From NCBI RefSeq assembly GCF_002931055.1, contig NZ_PSXX01000001.1, forward strand, positions 496,001 through 560,000: a stretch of 64,000 nucleotides of DNA. Reading direction: 5' to 3'. The stretch comes from Pseudoclavibacter sp. AY1H1. GTDB lineage: Bacteria; Actinomycetota; Actinomycetes; Actinomycetales; Microbacteriaceae. A program made the position numbers and the translations under genes. Each line of letters starts with the position of its first letter. The stretch's first letter is position 1. Positions 16,902-24,172 of this stretch are shown here, piece after piece. The notes under the pieces were generated by a model. That model searched no databases. It saw only the letters and a list, made by a program, of their open reading frames with translations, and had not been told where the DNA came from.

Positions 16902-17367
16902 GTCCTGACACGAGTGCCGGTGGGGCCTGCAGAGACGGAAGTGCCCAACAGAGAGGCGAAGTGGGCCTTGAGGGGCGACCGTCTGGGGTGCGCATGATTC
17001 TGAATGCTCACGAACGCCCTGTCGGTGTTCACGTCCGGGTGTACTGCAGCAAGATCGCAGCCAGCTCTTACTCCGACTCCGGAGGCGACACCCACGACAA
17101 CGGCACCAGTCCGATGCGAAGGTGCCCAAAGGGAATGGCGTCGCTTCCGCCGGCCAGGTCTGCGTCGGCCAGCGACTGGCGATGCTGTTTGCAACGTTCG
17201 TATGTGAGTACCGCTGAGAACCTCTAAGGGGGACACCTTCGTCTTCGAGGCTAAGGCCATCTCCTCCGCGGAAGCCCTTGCGGGGGAGTGGTGCGACCGG
17301 TGCGCCGACCGTTGCGGATCGCGCCAGTCGGAACGGTCGCAGGGGAAGCAAAACCCCCGGACCAGCC
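16902..17367. other. Gap with no gene; possible left end of a mobile element
   Basis: No reading frame here has convincing coding character. GACCGTTGCGGA at 17307-17318 also occurs in the repeat array at 25663 next to the excisionase gene. CAAAACCCCCG at 17349-17359 resembles the CAAAAACCCCCGAA repeats at 23912 and 25861. Confidence 0.4.
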
Positions 17368-17850
17368 GGCCGGTTCGAGTTCGTCGACGACGTGCTCCAT
17401 CAGTGGCAGGACGGCGAGCTCGTGCCCGGCAAAAAGGGCGCTGAACTGATCGCGCTCGTGCACCTCCGAGACGCCGTCCGAGCTCTCGTGGACGCCGAAG
17501 CCGACCTCGACACACCGGACAGTGTTCTGGCCCCGCTGCGGGCGACTGCAGCCTCCCTCTACGCCGCGTACGTGGCGAAGTACGGCGCCCTGAACCGGGG
17601 GCAGCTCGTGGAAGGCAAGCCCGACCCGGAGACGGGCGAGGCGTCGCTGTCGTGGCGCCGGCCGACGCTCGGCGGGTTCCGCCGCGACCCCGACTACTAC
17701 CTCGTGATGGCGGTCCAAGACTGCGACCAGCAGACCGGCGAGCATGGGCCCGCCCCGATCCTCAGCCGGCGCGTGAACACCCGCCCGGTCGCCGTCAAGC
17801 GGGTCGAGAACGCCGCCGAAGCCCTCGCCGTGTGCGCCGGGGAACCACTG
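17368..17850 (+). pseudogene. Fragment of a large methylase/helicase of mobile elements
   Basis: About 160 codons stay in frame: FVDDVLHQWQDGEL, KGAELIALVHLRDAVRALVD, AAYVAKYGALNR and LGGFRRDPDYYLVMAVQD. This pattern belongs to the central part of the giant SNF2-helicase/N6-methylase proteins carried by actinobacterial plasmids and integrative elements, which have more than 1000 residues. Both ends are missing, and similarity stops abruptly near 17850, where a truncated gene on the other strand ends. It is read as a recombination scar from a lost element. Confidence 0.6.
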
Positions 17851-18220
17851 GGAGGTCCTGTCCGTTCAGCATCGCGCACGCCCGGTCGATGGCGGCCGCG
17901 ATGAGCGCTCGGTCCGCCCAGTCTCGGGAGCCCGTGAGGAGGATGCGGAAGCGCCACTCGGTCGGGGGCGAGTGCCGGTCGAGTTCGTCGCCGAGGCCGT
18001 GGAAGTACCGGCCGAGCGCGTGCGGACGCGACACGTCAGCCTCACTCAGCGCGTCCGGCGAGCCGAGGGCCAGAATTGCCGGGCTCAGCATGTGCTTCTG
18101 GTGCGTCAGGTCGGCGAGGGCGTGGAGGACCTTCGCGACATGCTGCGCTGGCACTCCCTTCACCTGCTGGAGGACGCGGTCGGCGGGGTGCTCGCCGTTC
18201 AGGAGATAGGGGTCGTTCAT
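17851..18220 (-). pseudogene. Truncated SLOG-family (DUF2493) protein
   Basis: About 123 residues remain. The N-terminal part starts MNDPYLLNGEHPADR and has a QHVAKVLHALADLTHQKHM segment. Then comes RILLTGSRDWADRALI, the opening strand and glycine loop of DUF2493/YspA-type SLOG domains, which bind nucleotides. Shortly afterwards the gene joins the methylase/helicase fragment and the rest of the fold is lost. The ATG overlaps the stop of the upstream small gene (ATGA), and GGAA lies about 7 bases ahead. Intact homologues probably sense nucleotide signals; this copy is likely dead. Confidence 0.6.
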
Positions 18221-18437
18221 GGCTGGTTCCGTTCTGCGGTGCCCGTCCGGTGGGCGGCGGGACGGGGCGCTCGGTCGATGCGCACGCAGCCGTCGGAGGT
18301 GGTCTGCGGGCCGACGCGGACGGCGACGTACTTCGGCTCCGGCGCTGGCAGGGGAGCAGCGGCAGGGGAGCAGCGGCAGGGGGAGTGGAGGAGCTTTGAG
18401 CGGCGGCCTCGCTTGGCCGGGTGTCGCTCGGTGTCAT
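18217..18437 (-). pseudogene. Small coupled gene frameshifted by a 14-base duplication
   Basis: The ATG at 18437 overlaps the stop of the exonuclease gene (ATGA). A second ATGA joins the end of this frame to the SLOG gene. Read straight, the start frame (MTPSDTRPSEAAAQ) does not reach that end, because GCAGGGGAGCAGCG is present in 2.5 tandem copies. Removing one 14-base copy gives one frame of about 68 codons that continues into EPKYVAVRVGPQTTSDGCVR and ends at the coupled TGA. The product has no known function. The perfect double coupling argues that it was a real gene. Confidence 0.5.
18348..18382. repeat. 14-base tandem repeat inside a small gene
   Basis: GCAGGGGAGCAGCG is repeated at 18348-18361 and 18362-18375 and starts a third time. 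Because 14 is not a multiple of three, copy number decides the reading frame of the small gene around it. Confidence 0.75.
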
Positions 18438-19036
18438 GAGCGGTCCACCGCTGCGAGCACGGCCTGGAGGGTGTCGCTGATGCTCTGGCCGGTCGCCAGG
18501 CACGCTTCGACGTCGTCCATCGCCCGGTGGCCCGTGGATGGTGCGACCCGGTCTATGTCGAGGCCGGAGTAGCGGGCAAGGAACAGCTCGACGCTGGTGA
18601 GGTCGACGCTGCGGTGATGGAGCTTCGCGAACGTCACCGGGAGGTGCTCGCGCAAGAAGTTGCGATCGAGGGTGCTCGAGTTGCCGACGAGCAGCAGCGG
18701 GACGCCGTCTGCGTGTGACTCGAGGTAGGCGGCGACGCGCGCGTCCACGTCTGCGACGGGCAGGCTGGCGCGGTCGACGTCGGCGATGAGGCCGCTCTTG
18801 GTGTGCATGTTCACGACGAAGTCGTTCATGCGGTCGCGCCACGGAAATACAGGTAGGAACGAATCGCGGGGGCTCCGCTGTGCGACGACGAGTGAGATTC
18901 CGTTGTCGACGGGGGAGAGGTTGTTCGTCACGATCTTGGCGGCGACCTCGAGGACGAGGCCGGTCTGCTCGTCGAGACCGGTGGTCTCCAAGTCGATGCA
19001 GGCGAGGAGGGACGGGTGCGGGTCATGAGTGCTCAT
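18434..19036 (-). CDS. Oligoribonuclease-like DEDDh 3'-5' exonuclease
   Basis: This 200-residue protein has the DEDD signature: D15 and E17 in CIDLETTGL, D124 in GNSSTLDRNFL, and H170 plus D174 in GHRAMDDVEACL. The layout follows Orn, the enzyme that finishes degradation of very short RNAs and linear di-nucleotides such as pGpG. It differs enough from a housekeeping Orn (weak similarity outside the motifs, phage-like neighbours) that it may be a mobile-element version. AGGAG lies close before the ATG. It is first in a three-gene minus-strand set whose later members overlap by ATGA. Confidence 0.75.
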   Translation of the reverse strand: MSTHDPHPSLLACIDLETTGLDEQTGLVLEVAAKIVTNNLSPVDNGISLVVAQRSPRDSFLPVFPWRDRMNDFVVNMHTKSGLIADVDRASLPVADVDARVAAYLESHADGVPLLLVGNSSTLDRNFLREHLPVTFAKLHHRSVDLTSVELFLARYSGLDIDRVAPSTGHRAMDDVEACLATGQSISDTLQAVLAAVDRS

Positions 19037-19095
19037 GCTCTCCTATGCGGAGGGTCGCGCGGAGCACTGGATTCTTGATTCGTCGCGCGGGATTG

Positions 19096-19131
19096 GGGGC
19101 CCGACGCGGCTTATGTACCTGGTCGGGCCCC
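19096..19131 (-). terminator. Hairpin after the glycine-rich exported protein
   Basis: GGGGCCCGAC and GTCGGGCCCC are perfect 10-base arms around a 16-base loop, 14 bases after the stop of the gene at 19145-20245. There is no T run. Confidence 0.55.
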
Positions 19132-19144
19132 ACAGACGTGTGCT

Positions 19145-20245
19145 TTAGGCGGGCCAGCTGATGGTTACGAAGCCGCTGCCACCACTGCTCGGAGGCGAGA
19201 AAGTCCCGCCGTTGGATGCGGCACCCTGTGTGCTGGTGGCGATGAGGGTCGGATTCGAGACGACGAAGTTCGATCCCGCGCCGCCGCCGCTGCCCGCGGC
19301 AGATGCATTCGAGTTCGCGGTGTCCCAGATGCGTGCGGCACTTCCACCGCCTCCGCCCGCGTAACCTCCGCCGCCACCGCCAGAGGAGGATCCGGTCGGT
19401 GCCGAGTTGGTGCCACTTACCGAGGCGCCGGTGCCGCCATTGCCGCCAGCGTTTGCGCCTGTTCCGGAGTTTCCGCCGGCCGTGCCGAAGGTTCTGGCGA
19501 TGTTCGTGTTGTTGGAGGTACCTGCGACTCCTGCGGCGCCTCCCGTGGCTCCTGTCGCGGAGGTGCCACCGGTCTGTTGGACGTTGAAGCCGTTGAAGTC
19601 TGCTCGCGAGCCACCGCCCGCCGCTGTTCCGGGGCTTGCACCATTCCCGCCGTATATCCCAGTGATATTCGCGTTGCTCGCGTTGGCGTCTGCGGACCCG
19701 CCACCGCCTCCGCCACCCGCCACTGCGACAAGAGTGGTACCCAGGCGAAGTGCGCTGCCGGCGCCACCTGCACCGCCTGTTGACGAGACGCTTGCAGGCG
19801 TCGCCGGGTCTTGGGAGATGCCTCCGTTGCCGTAGCCCTGTCCGCCAGCTGCTGCTATGTCGGGTGAGGATGGGCCGGATCGTCCGCCGCTGGCGGCGAT
19901 GACGTTGAACGTTTGGCCAGGTGTCACGTTGAGCGTGACGGTCACAAGAGCGCCGGCGGCTCCACGGCCTTGTTGGGTCATCTGGCCGTTGAAGCTGCGC
20001 CCGGCTCCGCCGCCGCCACCGGCGATCGACACAGTGATCTTCGTGATGCACGGGGGCACGATCCAAGTACCGGTGACGGCAGCGGTGCCAGCGGTTCCCC
20101 CGTTGAAGGTGATCGTGCCCGACTCTCCGCAGGAGGCGGCTGCGAACGGGGCTACAGCTCCGGTCGCGATGATGGGTACCGACCAGGCTCCGGCAGTAAG
20201 GAGAGTCCGGCGTGCGGGATTGGATTCTGAGGGGGTGGTGGTCAT
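19145..20245 (-). CDS. Exported glycine-rich protein with twin-arginine-type signal
   Basis: This protein has 366 residues. The signal PARRTLLTAGAWSVPIIA, ending AAAS, matches the signals of three other proteins in this window. The mature part opens with Cys (SCGESG) and is extremely Gly-rich, with segments such as TKITVSIAGGGGGAG, LVTVTLNVTPGQTF, TGGAGGAGSALRLG and VAVAGGGGGGG, then SGGSGFVTISWPA at the end. This is the pattern of the Gly_rich domain found in surface proteins. Cys also occurs in VPPCITK. GAGGA precedes the ATG at good spacing. It sits downstream of an AraC-type regulator on the same strand, with the CACGTTTTGACC motif 47 bases before its start. A surface or matrix role is likely; the exact function is unknown. 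Confidence 0.75.
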   Translation of the reverse strand: MTTTPSESNPARRTLLTAGAWSVPIIATGAVAPFAAASCGESGTITFNGGTAGTAAVTGTWIVPPCITKITVSIAGGGGGAGRSFNGQMTQQGRGAAGALVTVTLNVTPGQTFNVIAASGGRSGPSSPDIAAAGGQGYGNGGISQDPATPASVSSTGGAGGAGSALRLGTTLVAVAGGGGGGGSADANASNANITGIYGGNGASPGTAAGGGSRADFNGFNVQQTGGTSATGATGGAAGVAGTSNNTNIARTFGTAGGNSGTGANAGGNGGTGASVSGTNSAPTGSSSGGGGGGYAGGGGGSAARIWDTANSNASAAGSGGGAGSNFVVSNPTLIATSTQGAASNGGTFSPPSSGGSGFVTISWPA

Positions 20246-20539
20246 GGGTCCTCTTCGATGTGGCGGGCCGGTTCGGGTTCCCGGCCTGGACGGTCAAAAC
20301 GTGCTTCGGGCCACGGGCCCGCTCATCGACGCCCGGCCCCGGGAAATGTGCAGGCCAGTGCGAGGTAGCCTCAGCCGGTCGCGCACACTCCTGGGACTGT
20401 GGGGTCGTTCGCCAGATTAGAAGCCGGCTAGGGCTTGCCTAGATCGCCAAGACAAACTGACGCGGATGCAGTACCTGCCAGCGCGCATGTGCGGGCCTGC
20501 AAGAACGACGGCAGGGCCGTCATCGGAACGCGGCGCTGT
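20246..20539. other. Regulatory gap ahead of the glycine-rich protein gene
   Basis: This gap of 294 bases contains no gene. It carries the shared motif at 20292-20303 and the end region of the AraC-type gene. Confidence 0.5.
20292..20303 (-). promoter_or_regulatory. CACGTTTTGACC motif shared with the 7.5 kb gene
   Basis: Read towards the gene, the 12 bases CACGTTTTGACC are identical in sequence and orientation to 7521-7532. They lie 47-58 bases before the start here and 58-69 bases before the start there. A chance 12-base match between two such short windows is unlikely, so it is a candidate operator common to the two paralogues. Confidence 0.5.
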
Positions 20540-21553
20540 TCAAGATTGCGGCTCGAGCCCGGATTTCTGCCCTTTGGTGTCGTCAATCAGCTTGTCGACA
20601 TCAACGGTGACGGCGACATCGACTGGACTTGGAACGCGGAGGGTTTGTGCCGCGTGTTCGCCTGACTCGAGCGCGCGCTGCTCAGCCAGGGCGCGTTGGA
20701 GTGACCTCACGGAGCCGAAGCCAGAGAGCTTGGCGACTCTCGCGAGTTCTGCTCCTGTTGGACGAGCTTCGCGGAGATGGGCATTGGCCAGATTCACTCT
20801 GGTTCGACGCAAGAGCTGGCCGGGAGTGGTTCCGGTGCCATCAAAGACAGCATGTAGGCGAGACTTTGACATTGCGAGGTCAGTAGCCAGGTGTCTGATT
20901 GTGAATGAGGGGTCCGTGGCGTTCGCATCGATCACGGCCATGGCACGCCCGATTTCCTCGGACTGGGCGTAGGACGTGAAGGAGTACCGGTCTCTTGCCG
21001 TTGAGTCCAGCGAAGCGGCGAGGAGGTTCTCGAGACCCCGCCTCCAAGCAGGGAATGCTGCCGATGCCTCCGTAATGGGAGAGGCCAGCGATGCATGGGC
21101 CGCGCTGATGAAAATAGAGGCGATTGTGGAAGTGACGCTGACGGAAGTGCTGTTTCTGAGCAAGTCCGGGTTCTGAACCGTTAGCCGAGTCTTGAGCGTC
21201 GCCAGCACAACTCGTGACGCGGGCTCGTGGGTGATCAGCGAGAACATATCTGCATTGCCGTGGACAACGTGGTCGCCAGGGCGAAGGGTGTGCGTGCCGA
21301 CGTCATTCACCACCTGGTGGTCGCCAGAGACGCCTACGACGACGATCGCCCGGACGTTCGGTTCGGTGTCCGAACCGATGATCTCGATCTCAGCCGGCGT
21401 GTGCCAGATGCGGCCAATGGCGAAGGTATCCGTCCAGATGAGATCTGCGTTCAGGCGGAATGTCCCTCGGTAGGAGCGCACGTGCCAACCGCGCTTGCCG
21501 AGCCAGTCAACGGCATCCGGGCCTGTGAGGTGTACGTCGCGGTCATCCGGCAC
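20540..21553 (-). CDS. AraC-family transcriptional regulator
   Basis: The protein has 337 residues from GTG 21553, which has AGAAGA just upstream; in-frame starts further up exist but add unstructured sequence. The N-terminal domain of about 200 residues is cupin-like (DWLGKRGWHVRS, LRPGDHVVHGNADMFS) and ends in FPAWRRGLENLLAASL. The C-terminal HTH pair is FTIRHLATDLAMSKSRLHAVF and ELARVAKLSGFGSVRSLQRAL. A low-complexity tail follows. It is paralogous to the regulator at 15996-16901. It lies between exported-protein genes: one downstream on the same strand and two divergent. It is therefore the best candidate for their regulator. Confidence 0.8.
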   Translation of the reverse strand: MPDDRDVHLTGPDAVDWLGKRGWHVRSYRGTFRLNADLIWTDTFAIGRIWHTPAEIEIIGSDTEPNVRAIVVVGVSGDHQVVNDVGTHTLRPGDHVVHGNADMFSLITHEPASRVVLATLKTRLTVQNPDLLRNSTSVSVTSTIASIFISAAHASLASPITEASAAFPAWRRGLENLLAASLDSTARDRYSFTSYAQSEEIGRAMAVIDANATDPSFTIRHLATDLAMSKSRLHAVFDGTGTTPGQLLRRTRVNLANAHLREARPTGAELARVAKLSGFGSVRSLQRALAEQRALESGEHAAQTLRVPSPVDVAVTVDVDKLIDDTKGQKSGLEPQS

Positions 21554-21967
21554 TCGATCTTCTTTCGCTGGGGGGAGCGTCCCGGAAGGGACCAGGGAAC
21601 TGTTGGGCACCGGGCGAACCCTCGGCAACTCCAGTGACGAAAAATCCTGTCCCGGTGTCAGCGAATCCGCGAGTCGACGCGAATGTCTCAATTCGCGGGA
21701 ACAGGCCTCGCCCATATCCCATGAGTGGGGAGCTCATCAGGATCTCGGCGTGTTCCTCTCAGCGATGCTATGCGCCTGGGGTCATCCACGTGCGTGTTCG
21801 GATGCTTGAAGTCCCCACCTCGAGCGACCGTGCCAAATCGTCCTCGAGTTCGACACGAAAGTCCACGATGTGTCGTTCGTTTCACCGCGGGGGACAGCTG
21901 AGAGAGAGCATCAAGCGCGAACGCAGCAGCGGGTTGCGCTTCCCCTAATTCCACGGAGTCTCACCGG
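21554..21967. other. Divergent regulatory gap between regulator and exported proteins
   Basis: This gap of 414 bases has no convincing gene. It holds the palindrome at 21678-21697. Confidence 0.45.
21678..21697. promoter_or_regulatory. Palindrome CGCGAAT-N6-ATTCGCG, possible operator
   Basis: Perfect 7-base arms with a 6-base centre lie in the middle of the divergent gap between the AraC-type gene and the exported-protein operon. The size suits a dimeric regulator. Confidence 0.35.
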
Positions 21968-22699
21968 ATGGCCGACCTGGATTCGAACGAAGGAGAACGC
22001 GCGCGCCGTATCGTCATCCACAGCACCGTGTGGTCAGTTCCGATTTTCAGTGCCGCTGTCGCGACTCCGACTGTTGCTGCGTCGAGTGGGTGTGCGAGCG
22101 GAGCTATCGTGTGGAGCGACCCTGGATTTGTGCGTGTTTCCAGTATGTCGGGACACGGAACCGTGACCGCTACTGGACCAAGCGGCAGCGCACTGATCGA
22201 CTATCAGATCACCTCCAGCGTCCAGGCCAATGGTGCCCTCAACCCAGACTCCGAGCATCTCAGTCCGAACGGCCAGGGACTCAAACTCGACTCGACACCG
22301 CAGGCGACCCTCGCGCCAGACGTCTTCGATCCTCACCACAGCAGCGATACACACGTCTCATTTGACGCTCCCATTCAAAATGTCCGATTTCGCATCGGTG
22401 ACGTCAAGACAATGGGAACCCCCAACGCAATCGTTGCCAAGCAGTGGGTTGGTATCCGCAACATCGTCGGGCGCCAAACGGTCTCAGCAGTCGCTGGAAT
22501 TGGGATGACCTACGAGACCGCTCCAGACATCTACTCCGCCCATGTCTTCGGAGGAGTGAACCCCGAGGACCCGGACCGCGAAGTCCAATTTGTCCTGGTC
22601 GGCCCCATCACCGAGTTCAGCGTCTTGTTCAAACGCCAAGGTGTGGCTGCAGGCGGCGGCATCCACCTCACGAACATGAACTTCGACCTCGACTGCTGA
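21968..22699 (+). CDS. Exported protein of the RR-AWSVP family
   Basis: This 243-residue protein has a signal with twin arginines (ERARRIVIHSTVWSVPIF) followed by SAAVATPTVAAS. The mature part starts with Cys (SGCASG) and its last residue is Cys (NFDLDC), so a disulfide closing the chain is likely. The body is beta-rich with no catalytic motif; its only family link is the signal and the Cys pattern. GGAG lies about 10 bases before the ATG. It is the first gene of a two-gene operon with the next exported protein, 43 bases downstream. The function is unknown. Confidence 0.7.
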   Translation: MADLDSNEGERARRIVIHSTVWSVPIFSAAVATPTVAASSGCASGAIVWSDPGFVRVSSMSGHGTVTATGPSGSALIDYQITSSVQANGALNPDSEHLSPNGQGLKLDSTPQATLAPDVFDPHHSSDTHVSFDAPIQNVRFRIGDVKTMGTPNAIVAKQWVGIRNIVGRQTVSAVAGIGMTYETAPDIYSAHVFGGVNPEDPDREVQFVLVGPITEFSVLFKRQGVAAGGGIHLTNMNFDLDC

Positions 22700-22742
22700 C
22701 CAAGACCGCCATCGCACGAACCATTCAAGAGAAACCAGGAAT

Positions 22743-23564
22743 ATGAACAATCCCCAGCCCGCCCACATCTCCCGTCGCACAATCGTCACCGCAGCGGCAT
22801 GGACCATCCCTGTCATCAGCGCCGCGACAGCTGTTCCTCTCGCGGCAGCTTCGACCCTTCTGTGCACGGGCACCGCTACCGCGTCGGCAGTCGCCGTCGC
22901 CGGCAATCCCTCGGAATGGACAGCGACCGTCCCGGGAAGCGCCACGACCTACACCGTCCGGGCTGTGTCAACACTCGGGCCGGGAACGACCACTACACAA
23001 AACGGCGTCTCACACAACCTCACGGACGACGGAGCAGGATGGAACGGGGAAGCCGCTGCAGATGGCAGCGACGACTACGAGTTCTCCGGCTTTGGCGCAG
23101 CTGGATCGCTCGTGCTCAATCAACGCATCGATGGCACGACCGCACCGGCCTCGACCTTGGCCCCGACGCAGACGCTCACGTTCGAATTCGTCGACAGCAC
23201 GGGGGCAGCATTCACGCCGAAGAACTTCGAGCTGACGGTCTTCGACATCTCTTCGGTTGCCAACTCCGGTTGGCGAGCCACCTACTGGGACGCGGTGGGA
23301 TTCAGCGTGACGCCAGAATCGATAACCCCGAGCCCAGCATCGGCCGGAGTCGGCGCAGGCACGCTCGCGGATCCATTCCACCGGGAGGGGGACAACGAGT
23401 TCACCCCCTTGGACTCAGACTTCCTCGACGTGTTCCGTTTTGCGAGCTTCCCGACCGGCTCGACGATGCTGTACACACAGAACGGCGGGGCGCAGGGTTG
23501 GCAGTTCATCTCCATCGCCGGCCTCAAATTCGAAGTCGAGGTGCCGTGTCCGGCAGCAGATTGA
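22743..23564 (+). CDS. Exported protein homologous to the frameshifted 7.6 kb gene
   Basis: This 273-residue protein has the signal ISRRTIVTAAAWTIPVISAA followed by AVPLAAAS. The mature part begins with Cys (TLLCTG) and has Cys near the end (VEVPCPAAD). It shares with the gene at 7590-8371 the blocks LVLNQR, TLTFEF, NFELTVFDI, GTLADPF and GWQFISIAGLKF. A beta-sandwich binding or surface-layer role fits, but no family name is recognised. It is intact here, which makes it the reference copy. It is co-transcribed with the upstream gene; AGGAAT before the ATG may serve as ribosome binding site. Confidence 0.7.
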   Translation: MNNPQPAHISRRTIVTAAAWTIPVISAATAVPLAAASTLLCTGTATASAVAVAGNPSEWTATVPGSATTYTVRAVSTLGPGTTTTQNGVSHNLTDDGAGWNGEAAADGSDDYEFSGFGAAGSLVLNQRIDGTTAPASTLAPTQTLTFEFVDSTGAAFTPKNFELTVFDISSVANSGWRATYWDAVGFSVTPESITPSPASAGVGAGTLADPFHREGDNEFTPLDSDFLDVFRFASFPTGSTMLYTQNGGAQGWQFISIAGLKFEVEVPCPAAD

Positions 23565-23743
23565 TCGGGATGAACAGTGCCATTGCGAGAGCCGTCTCGT
23601 GCGGAGCCAGTGCCAGTTCATCCTGACTTCGCACCGCTCTCGCGTGTGGCGCGCTGGCCACTCGTACGCTGAAACAGCCGCTTCAACGTTCAGCCCCGGC
23701 ACGTCGGGGGACCTGCATTCGGGCGCCGTTGGACAGCGGTACC

Positions 23744-23783
23744 AGGCCCCGCCGGAATCACTTCCGGCGGGGCCTTTCATTTT
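23744..23783 (+). terminator. Strong Rho-independent terminator
   Basis: AGGCCCCGCCGGAA, a 4-base loop and the perfect 14-base complement are followed by TTCATTTT. It lies 180 bases after the exported-protein operon and faces the same way. The gap suggests that a gene or RNA once filled it, or that the operon has a long 3' end. Confidence 0.8.
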
Positions 23784-23911
23784 GTCCGGATCGCATCCGA
23801 TGCACGGTGATGCACCGGGGCAAGGTGGTCCTTGGACGTGCGGCCCCGGGTGCACCAGCCGAACGCGACACGCCGTGCGGACTGCCCCGCAACCCAACCC
23901 TCTTTTAACTC

Positions 23912-23925
23912 CAAAAACCCCCGAA
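23912..23925. repeat. Candidate attachment-site repeat, left copy
   Basis: CAAAAACCCCCGAA is identical to 25861-25874. The two copies bracket the integrase and excisionase genes. The right copy sits in the terminator of the tRNA-Val gene, a common place for integration. The low sequence complexity leaves doubt. Confidence 0.35.
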
Positions 23926-24172
23926 AACCCCCGTTTCGAACCCGCATTCGGTCCGTGTGAACCCGTAGAGTTTGAGTCAGGCGGGTCGAACAGGCCCGGA
24001 AAATCAAGAGAGTCGGGGCATGCCGGTCATGCTCGGGCAGGTGGCTCAGACTCGGCAGGTTGATGGTTCGGGTCCCCACCAGAGGCCGCGCTCTCGGAGG
24101 CGCCTTCACTACCTACTGTCGTACGGGACGCGTCGCGGGAAAAGGTCGTGAATCTGAAGTTGGCCACCGGGT

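Larger units (their letters stand above)
23565..24172. other. Gene-free stretch at the integrase side
   Basis: This stretch of 608 bases holds no gene. It contains a strong terminator (23744-23783), a CAAAAACCCCCGAA repeat (23912-23925) and, just after it, CGAACCC and CCGTGTGAA (23937-23961), which resemble pieces of the tRNA-Val gene at 25917-25989. Confidence 0.5.

Noticed and set aside
16961-17227. 88-codon plus-strand frame in the gap before the methylase fragment
   Set aside because: It has mixed composition with many Cys, Ser and Arg, no ribosome binding site and no similarity pattern.
18042-18842. 266-codon Pro/Arg-rich minus-strand frame
   Set aside because: It overlaps the coupled exonuclease and SLOG genes in a different frame and is low-complexity only.
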